DNA of 64,000 nt from Gamsiella multidivaricata (taxonomy: Eukaryota > Mortierellomycota > Mortierellomycetes > Mortierellales > Mortierellaceae): NCBI RefSeq assembly GCF_025024155.1, contig NW_026251714.1, forward strand, positions 620,001 to 684,000, written 5' to 3'. Numbering within the stretch: the first letter of the stretch is position 1; each line of letters opens with the position of its first letter. Shown piece after piece: positions 55,829 to 64,000 of this stretch. A program made the translations under genes and the position numbers. Below the pieces are notes generated by a model. It ran no database searches. It was not told the DNA's origin and saw only the letters and a program-made list of their open reading frames with translations.

Positions 55829-58468
55829 ATGAAATCAAAGGCCAGGAATTCAAAAGGATCAAAAAAGTCCGCCAATGGTAGCGCTAATGGGGCAAAGGAA
55901 TCTTCAGTCAAGGACGGTCTAGTCACGCACATCATCTCGCCTCTGGATCAGGGGCATCCAGGGGCGGTCAACACCTCCAAGGCGGGATCAGGAACAAATA
56001 TGGATAAACCCTCAGCTTCGGAGCACAACACGACCCTGGAAAAGTTCGGCCCCCGGGACATGCATCATTCGACAGCACTCAATGGTATCGAGTACACCAG
56101 GGCCGATAGGAAAGTGATGCCAACAACTTCAATGGAGACGGAATTCATTGAGGCCCTGTACTCTGATTTTGCTGGACAGAGTCCACACAGCCAAGGTGCC
56201 GACTCCAATCACCATCAGGACACTCTGTATGATGAAGACCCCGACCTAGAAGACTTACCGCCCAACTTTTCAGAATCGGAGGGTAATGAGAACGAAAATG
56301 TCGACAGCTATGAGGATCAGGCCGGTGACAGCGGCTGTGAGAATTTCGGGGACGATCTGGATGTATATGAACACGATGACTTTTTATCATCACAGGAGGC
56401 CATCCTCATGGAGCTGAGACGCGAGCAAGTAGAGTTTGAGGAGAATGTCCGCCAGCTACAGCAGCAACTGCAGCGTCAAGGATCGCTTCTCCCTATATCA
56501 ACCAGCCAAGGCACCGATTACAACAGTATAGCTCGCGATGTCATATACTCAGACGCCGTAGAGCCCCTAGATACATCCATGATCAACTGTGACAGTAACA
56601 GCACATTGAATGCTCTAGACGATGACCAGGAGCACGACACACTACACTCGACACTCATGCACGCCTCAGCACAGCTCAGTTGCAAATTCTGTCCCGATCC
56701 GAAGTCGGTCCTATGCTTGGAAAAGTACGGCTGGGCATGGAAGCCAGTCATTGTCGAGGCTATGGCGACAGCGGCGGCAGCCATCGCGAACTTTAGTACT
56801 ATGCAGCATCGACGGGGCGGCCATGGCGACTATTCACTTCGGTACAGCGAGTTTCTACCCAAGCCCAAGCGGCATATTGCTCGTCCCAGAGGCTCTCTGC
56901 AACACGATCCCAATCTCGCGACACAGCCGGATAACACTAGCTATGGAGAGACACAACTTTTCAACAGGTATGACAGAATTATCTCATCAACGCCGATCTT
57001 GTTCTGGACATGATCAGCAGATCGTCAATCCCAAGTATGGCACAATTTTTTTTCTAACACACCAAGTATTTTCTGTTTTTGCTTCTTTTAGTGCAGTAGC
57101 TGTTGCTGGGATGAGTGGTCACATTCCTGCACCGACGGCACCAATACGGCACATGTACCGCGGCTCAACTCCTCCGCCGCCAGCGGTTCTTTACCCGCTC
57201 CCACCCAACTCGCCATACAAGTTCAGTCGAAAATCAAGCGAGTTTTTGGAGCCTGTGGGAGAGTTTCATGAGTTTCAATCAGCGGAGGGCAACTCTCGTC
57301 AAGTCCTTTTGCATGTTTGGCCACCTTCCAGCCTAGATACGCCACTGTTACAGAAATTGGAAACATGCTGCAGGGACTTTCAGGAGCACGACATTGTTCG
57401 TGGACATAGCGGAGATGGCTTTTTAAATGGATGGCGGCCCTCTTGGAGACAATCGCATCAGACAGGAGTGCTGCGTTTTGGCCATTGGCGAGTCAGGGCT
57501 CCTGCTGGTCAGGGAACACGACTCTATGTAAGTTCACACGTCTGGATGTGTTGCCAAATGGCTGAAGGTCTTGCCGAACATATACATTGGCCTTTAACAT
57601 CCATCGCTTGCGTTTTGTATAGCCGCCGTTTCAGACACCATTGACACTTGCTGCTGGCGGAGGCACGGTCTTGGGATCAAACCTCGATGTGAACCTACCC
57701 GCCAATAACAACTGCAGCTATCCACGCTCTGTAACTCCGGTCGCTAATATGGACGGGACCTCGTCATCACACTCTCCAAATACGTCGCAGACGCATCACC
57801 ACCATTACCATCATCATCATCATCACCATCATCACCAGCATCAAGGCCACCAAACATGCACGGTGCACGATGCACCGGCATATCACACTGACTATCAAGT
57901 CCACGAACAAAAGGCGGGACAGGATGTGGTTCCAGGAAGTGTGCCGAACTTGCACAGTCATGGATCAACTTGCAACACAGTGTCTGGCGAGAAACATGGG
58001 GAACATTACAGCCCAGCGCCGCAGGATCTTCATGTGGAGTCGTCTACGCGGGGTCGTTTGCTGCGACTGATTCGGGCAATTCAGATGGTGGAGAAGGTAA
58101 TCATTGCCCGACACCTCAAGTATCTCTTTCCGACCCTGTACGAAAAGTACCATGGACTGCAGTTTGGGACTCCTCGACTGTTCGATGCTGTGGCGACGGT
58201 AGCGTTGGCGATGGATGTGTCGCCACGGCTGCATCATGACAAGACGCATACGAAGCATGGGTTCTGCTGGATAGTTGCATGTGGAGACTTTATCGGAGGC
58301 GATCTATGCATTCCAGAATTGGGCAAGCGGGTTGTGATGCGTCCGGGTACGGTGGTGGCGATCCGATCAACAGTTGTGGCATACTACATTGAGCGGTATG
58401 CGAAGGACACGAGTATGTATACGATGTATGCCTACACGAGCGACAACAACTGGCCGCCGGCTGCCTAA
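55829..58468 (+). CDS. Large protein with C-terminal Tet/JBP-like 2OG-oxygenase fold, probably inactive
   Basis: Three exons, 55829-56967, 57092-57527 and 57623-58468, give 806 residues. The N-terminal 380 residues are acidic and disordered with a Gln-rich helix (LRREQVEFEENVRQLQQQ). The middle has Pro-rich text, then GDGFLNGWRPSW. A poly-His/Gln tract (57795-57850) precedes the conserved C-terminus: MVEKVIIARHLKYLFPTLY, RLHHDKTHTKHGFCWIV, CGDFIGGDLCIPELGKRVV, MRPGTVVAIRSTVV. That order matches the double-stranded beta helix of fungal Tet/JBP-type dioxygenases (HxD, GGxLCxPxLG, PGxVV). Where the distal His is expected the sequence reads VVAYYIERY, and the usual Arg-x-Ser for 2-oxoglutarate is absent, so activity is doubtful. 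The assignment is by pattern recall. Confidence 0.7.
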
Positions 58469-60375
58469 CAAACAGACCTCCCCAACGATGTACATGTACT
58501 CCCCCTCTCCGTTAGACCCTGTATGTATTAAAATAGAAGTATCCGGCAACATGACGCACTGTCTTGTTTTTGGGTTCTTTCGAGCTCATTCACATCATCA
58601 TTTGCATTATCATATCTAGCTTGTGTTTGAATGTACATGTGCATGCAGCTCTCTCCTCTCACTTTTACTTTGACCAACCTAAGGATTTCCTTGGAGTGCT
58701 CTATGAGCTGAGATGCAGGATCCTATTGGATCATTAGATCGCAACCCTTAGCCAATCTCATCTGAGGTGAACCTTTATTGCTCTGGAACAGATTGATTGC
58801 TCAGAAACGGGTCGGAACTAAGACGTCTCGGATTCCGTCGAGTTCAGAGTACATGTACTTTATGCATCTACACTGCTGATTATGAACTCTGGGCCAAATG
58901 GGTATAGATAGAACCTATCCCCTGTCCTGGAAGAGATTTGTGTGAAAAAAAAGCTGTATGTTATGAACCTACTGCAGCAGATTACGCAGTGCATGTTTGA
59001 CAGGGCTGTTTTTGTTTTGTTGCTGCGGGGAGAAGGGAGGGGAAATCAAAAGAAGGAGGTACAAAGCGATTGGGCAAGATCGACGCTTTCTGCTACTATA
59101 ACAGACTCTACTCTGTAGTCGCTTGGAGCTATTTTTTACGTGCACTTGTCCATGTTGTCTGTGTTGTCTGTGTTGTCTGTGTTGTCTTCTTAGAAAAACA
59201 ACGCGTTACAGCGACCATTGGGAGGAGGGGAGGAATTTTTTATTTTTTTATTTTTTTGTTTCTGTTGGAATTGGCGGGAAAGGTCTTTGTATGGAGTGAT
59301 TTGGGTTTCGATTGTCCTCTACGGCATGTACGTAAACTGTGTTGCGAAGGAAGGAGATGTGTTTCCCGCTCAACGAAGGTGGGTGAGTGCATAGACTAGT
59401 CTATGGGCAATGTTTGACTGATGCAGTCCCCCGTCCCTAAGCAGGCGGGTACATGGTCTAACCCCGCCCTAGCAAAGAGCTGCCCCCTGATATGAATGTG
59501 CACATATGTGCAGCCAGCAGAGGGACGAAACAAACAAAAGCAAGAAAACAAACAAGAACGGACAAAAGCAAGGAAGCATAAAAGCAAGGAAGCAAGGAAG
59601 CAAGGAAGCATGAAAGCAAGAAAGCAAGAATGCAAGAATGCAAGAATGCAAGAAACAATGAAACAACAAAAAGGCCTTTTGTTTCTGGGTCTCTCTGTCT
59701 CTGCCACTTCATACTGCAGACCGGTCCATAGTCCAGCAGAGGGATATGGACAGAAGGGATAGACACCCAAACACTCAAACAAACACCCAAACACGCAACA
59801 AAGCTGCAAAGAGCCGAACCAGGCCCCAATTGTCTTCTTCGTCATAATCTCTTTCTTTGAGAGAGAGAGAGAGAGCCTCTTATTTATTTTTTTGGTCTGA
59901 CCTCTGCTCTTTTTTTTTTTTTGGTCTCCCCCGCTCCCCCTCCCCAGCCCTGGCTCCTTTCAATCATCGTCTTCCTTCTTCATCACACTTCATCATTCTT
60001 CTCCATTCATTCCTCATCCTTCCTCATCCTTCATTCATCCCTGTTCGCTATTACTGTCATTACATCACGCCTCTTTACGTCTCCACGCCTTCCCACTGCT
60101 TCACGCTCCACCCTTCGCTTCCTACTCCCCCTCCTCTGCATCATCTTAATCATCTTCCAACTCCATCCCCTTCCCTCCCCTCCCCACCTGAATACTACTC
60201 TACATACTCTTCTTTCCATAATCCTACAAGCATACTCCAGCCCTATCACCCCATTCTTCAGCTACCCCTGCCCATCCTCGCTTGCCGACATAGACCCAAT
60301 CCTTCTGTCCAATCGAACACTCCACTTGAACACCCGCATCCATCCCTATAACATACATCCCATACAGCACATTCA
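58469..60375. other. 1.9 kb intergenic region with tandem repeats
   Basis: It contains a TGTTGTC repeat (59156-59188), a GCAAGGAA/GCAAGAAT array (59568-59655), an ACACCCAAAC cluster (59760-59800) and a strongly TC-rich leader (59870-60370). No gene recognised. Confidence 0.7.
59568..59655. repeat. GCAAG(G/A)A(A/T) short tandem array
   Basis: About ten 8-bp units of AGCAAGGA, AGCAAGAA and TGCAAGAA type. Open frames on both strands (Lys/Ala-Arg, or Leu-Ser-Cys-Phe) are repeat artefacts. Confidence 0.9.
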
Positions 60376-61906
60376 ATGGGAAGCAGTCAGTCATCATTGC
60401 CGGGGCGCCTGCAAAAGAAGCCAAAGATGACCCAGCAGGAACTCCAGCGACAGTACCAGAGGAACCTGAGCGAGCAACAGCTGGCAGAACATTTTTCTGC
60501 CCGACAGGCACTCGAGAGCAACACCTTCACACGCGGCCCCCAAGATTTCAAGCAGATCCCCGGTATCAATGGACACGCCCCCTCAGTCATCGCTTCAACT
60601 GCCAACAACGAGAGCTTCTACCACCAACGGGCCACCACCACTGTCCATTCAGCATCCAATGGCAAGAACGGCCGCCAGAACTACCGTTGGTTTGACGGAA
60701 GACGCTACCACAACACCGAAGGCGCCGTCTACATGCTTCCCAACGATATCGATGAGATGGACAGGTACGTAAAACCTTGTATTTCACCATCTCTTGCCAA
60801 AAAGAATTTCGTAAAGTTAATGAAAAGCGGCGTCCCTCGTGCTTTTTCGTTCTTGCTCACTAACAACACACTTTGTATGCGATACGTGCGTACTGTGTAG
60901 ACTTCACCTGCAGCACTATGTCATTCGCCATGCGTTCGGTGGCAATACCCGCGCAAAATTCGACGGCAAGATCCACAAAGATGTCCTAGATGTCGGTTGT
61001 GGTCCGGGCACATGGATCCTTGGTAAGTGCGACACATTCTTTCGTCTCGCCCGTTGTCGACTTGGTTCTGCACCCTGGCGCCCCTTTTTTTTATATTAAT
61101 TCAATGCATCTACAAAAACGCCCTCATGCATGCCTATAGAAATGTCGACAGAGTACACAGAAACAAATTTCACTGGAATCGATATATCAGCCGTATGGCC
61201 CACAGAAATCCGGCCCCGCAACTGCCGGTTTCAGGTCGTCAATGCTCTTCAGGGTCTGCCCTTCGAGGACAACACCTTTGATTTTGTCTACCAGCGATTC
61301 ATGATTTTCGCCTACCCTGCCAAGGACTGGCCCTTCATCATCCAGGAACTTGTCCGCGTCACCAAACCCGGTGGAACCGTCGAGCTCACAGAGATCCCAA
61401 TCCTATCGAACGCCAATGGACCTGAACTCGCCAAGATTCTGGAAGTGCTCGAACAGTTCTGCATCTCAAAGGGATTTGACACCAAGGTCGCCAAGAAAAT
61501 GGATATCCTGCTCCGTGACGCTGGTCTTGATGAGGTCAAAGCCTGTCATGCATCAATTCCCATAGGCGCCTGGGGAGCCAAGGTCGGCCAGTTGATGAGG
61601 GAAAACTCTGCAGGACTCTGGTCGAGTTTGAGGGGCTGGATCAAGGAATCGACAGGAATGAACGACGCACAGTACGAGGCCATGGTTAAGAGGGTCTTTA
61701 TCGAATACGAGACACACAAGTGCTATGCCAATTGCTATTGTGCTTGGGGTGTCAAACCCCAGCCCAGCGAACAGCAGACAGCAACACAAGCAGCCCTGAC
61801 AACACCAACCTCAGCGTCCGAGTCCTCTCATCCAGCATCTTTAATATCATCACAGGCAGATATCGGTCTATCATTGCCGACTGTGAATCATGCAGCGGTA
61901 GTGTAG
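60376..61906 (+). CDS. SAM-dependent methyltransferase with possible N-myristoylation site
   Basis: Three exons, 60376-60764, 60901-61022 and 61140-61906, give 425 residues. The N-terminus MGSSQSSLPG fits an N-myristoylation signal (Gly2, Ser6). A disordered stretch leads to RWFDGRRYHNTEGAVYMLPN and the block DRLHLQHYVIRHAFGGN, often found in Mucoromycota methyltransferases. Motif I is DVLDVGCGPGTWIL. FTGIDIS, FDFVYQRFMIFAY and LVRVTKPGGTVELTE follow. The substrate is unknown. The C-terminal 50 residues are Ser/Thr/Ala-rich. Introns are 136 and 117 nt and in phase. The long TC-rich leader and first ATG support the start. Confidence 0.9.
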
Positions 61907-62527
61907 CACGCCCTCTAGACAATTTGATTATAGGCATTAAGATACGAAGACAGAAAAGAAAGAAGAAAACATACTTTACTGTTTACCTGCTATCGTAGCT
62001 ACTATTGCAGGTTATGCGTTTGTCAACAGATAGCGGTGTGGTTCAGAATGAACCGAAATGGCCCATGTATCGGTGTAGAAGAAAGAGTAACGGCTTCCTG
62101 GATGAGTGAACTAGAATCACACACACACACACACATAAACACACCGTTGGTTTGATAATGTGTAAATACATAGGGTCTCGCCCTCACTTTGCTGGGATCG
62201 TGACCAAGGGTTGTCTTGAGCTTGGGAGGGGGGAGGGTGCAAGAAGGATCGCGCGGACGAATGAAATCCACATACCTCTCTTCTCATTCAACCTTGCTAT
62301 TGCCTTTTTTTCCTTTCCTTTACACCTGCTATCCTACTATCACTCTTACCATTCACACCACTACTCCTCATCTAACCCTACCCTGCTATTGCCGTTCTCG
62401 TCGTTCCTCGCGTCCTACAAAACGTCTCGCATAGATTCTAGGGTCATCAAATACCGATCGTTGATTGGTGGCCACCAAAAAAAAAAACGAACACACGTCT
62501 AGTTCCTCTCACGGAAACACGCCTTTT
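61907..62527. other. Intergenic region with a short CA microsatellite
   Basis: It contains an ACACACAC run (62117-62136) and a TC/AC-rich leader before the FAM72-like gene. No gene recognised. Confidence 0.65.
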
Positions 62528-64000
62528 ATGCCCGATCCACAGCAGCATTTGCGATCCCGTAGCTCACAATGGCTCGATCTCAGTCTCCCAACCAGAGATC
62601 CCCAGCCCTCCCGCATAAATTCGGTACGGTTCTCGGATGGCTCGCACAGCCTGCGGAGGTCGTTGAACGTTTCTCAGAACCTGAGTCGCTTGGGAGGCTT
62701 TCCACCCGAGACTTCTCTGTCCTCAACACGGTCTCCATCTCAGGTGAGTGTCTTTATGAAAGACACTCAAACATGCAATCACGACAGCATGTGTATGGTA
62801 ATGACCATCGATATTCTATCCTTGCGTTACTAGCACTCGTTGAGACCTTATGAGGATTACCGCTCCCCCTCCGTGTCGCGTACCAATCATCCTGGCGAGA
62901 TAAGAGCACAGTTTCGACAAAGGCGCTCGGAAGGCAGCTATGCCTTGATTAGACAAGGTGCTGAGTTCTCCTTTGAAAATGAAGATGAGGATGTCAACAG
63001 AGTACAAAGTGAAGTCAGCCAACAAGGAGAGGATGAGAGCGGCGACGACAATAGCAGTCGCGAGGTCGTAGATGATCATCTTGCCGATAGGACAACAAAT
63101 ACGTCCATTCGCAGCTGGTCCTTTGATCAAGCCCCATACGACCATGTAACGTCGCCCGAGGAAGCAACGCGCCATGGAAACTCTGCAGCGCCGAGAGGAT
63201 ACCGCCAGGACCAGGCTCTGCCACAGCAGCAGCAACATTCGGTTTTCAGTAGGCTCCAGAATGAACAACATCAATCTTCCTATCAGCCCTCGCATCGCCC
63301 ACGTGGGCCCCAACCACTTCAGTGGACGGCACCGCCAGAACGGGCTCTTCAGAACGCTCACCAAAGATTGCATTCGCGGCCACAATCACGACTTCAGCAA
63401 AGGCACCCACAGGAGCACCATCAGGAATATCAGCGTTTCCAACAGCTGGAAGAGCAGCAACAGCGCATGGGGGAAAGCGCTGTCTCTGCTGCTGTGGGAC
63501 ACCAATCACGACCGGCATTTCTCAGTCAGCCGGTCTACCAACTCGCATGTGCAGCCTGCATTCGTCCACTGTGTTTGCGCGCTATGAAGGCTGTCATGCT
63601 CAGCGATCACTCCAAGGAGCTGTACTCGACAGACATGCCGCCAGCTGGCCTCCAGCTCGTAAATGAGGATCGTCAAGTTCGCCATTGCGCCTGTCGGATC
63701 AGAGACAGCGCATGCCTCGGCTGGTGAGAGGAATAAGCAACGGGGCAATGTTCAATAGGGACGCGAACGTACACAAACTGACTGACTGACGGACGCTATG
63801 AATTCTATCAATTCCGAATCGTATTGTCATTACAGCGGCCAGGTTGCAGGGTACCATGTCACCCAGCCTTGCTCGAATTGCCTCAATGACCAGAACAATG
63901 GTCATTTTTGGATGTTTTATTCCTCCGCTGTCTATCATTATAAGCGGAACCGCATCGGTGAGCAGAGTAGGCAGTAGTTAATCTTTTTTTTTATTTATTT
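62528..64000 (+). CDS. FAM72-family protein with long N-terminal extension (3' end beyond window)
   Basis: Exons 62528-62743, 62834-63723 and 63836-63957 are in phase; a GTGAGC donor at 63958 shows the gene continues past the window. The first 270 residues are disordered: Ser/Arg-rich, acidic (ENEDED), then Gln/His-rich. The C-terminal part is the FAM72 domain: [50 protein letters not shown] and [14 protein letters not shown], with paired Cys likely binding zinc. Human FAM72A antagonises the uracil glycosylase UNG2; a role in this fungus is unknown. The true start is the first ATG at 62528; earlier in-frame codons have no ATG. The splice at 63723 rebuilds the conserved CLGCG. Confidence 0.88.

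Noticed and set aside
59568..59655. CRISPR-like short repeats
   Set aside because: Units are contiguous 8-mers without spacers in a eukaryotic intergenic region.

Overview
The window is nuclear DNA of a filamentous fungus. The evidence is the gene content (SUB1/PC4, SEC66, COX12, PCNA, TYW2, TRM140-like, NDUFB9, ATG7, a SPX-EXS phosphate carrier, a MEF2-type MADS factor), short GT-AG introns of mostly 70-130 nt with CTAAC-like branch points, pyrimidine-rich leaders, Gln-rich proteins and many microsatellites and homopolymers. FAM72, a sphingomyelin-synthase-like enzyme and a complex-I LYR subunit point to an early-diverging lineage of the Mortierella type; that placement is inference, not a database result. 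All gene models were assembled by hand from reading frames, splice signals and family recall.

Layout. 1-13 kb: a giant Trp-punctuated helical protein (open at the left edge), SUB1, SEC66, a SAM methyltransferase, a class-V PLP enzyme, a Ser-rich orphan and COX12. 13-21 kb: gene-poor accessory stretch with a tandem duplication of about 217 bp, palindromes, and broken open frames resembling a decayed member of an expanded fungal family. 21-34 kb: VAP-like MSP protein, PCNA, an m3C32 tRNA methyltransferase, NDUFB9 (two small exons recovered), TYW2, and a polyQ MEF2-type factor. 34-46 kb: two BAG-domain paralogues (one with a perfect heat-shock element) flanking a sphingomyelin-synthase-like gene and a nine-exon SPX-EXS (XPR1/SYG1) gene. 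46-64 kb: a 1589-residue MIT-domain protein, ATG7, an 806-residue protein ending in a Tet/JBP-like oxygenase fold that seems to lack key residues, a methyltransferase with a possible myristoylation site, and a FAM72 gene running off the right edge.

These are mostly independent housekeeping loci rather than one pathway. Loose themes are tRNA anticodon-loop modification (TRM140 and TYW2 flanking NDUFB9), proteostasis (two BAG genes) and membrane biology (SEC66, MSP, SMS-like, SPX-EXS, MIT, ATG7). I found no CRISPR, tRNA, rRNA or virus. The least explained material is the helical-repeat protein, the 14.2-14.7 kb duplication, the decayed 15-19 kb block and the apparently inactive oxygenase.
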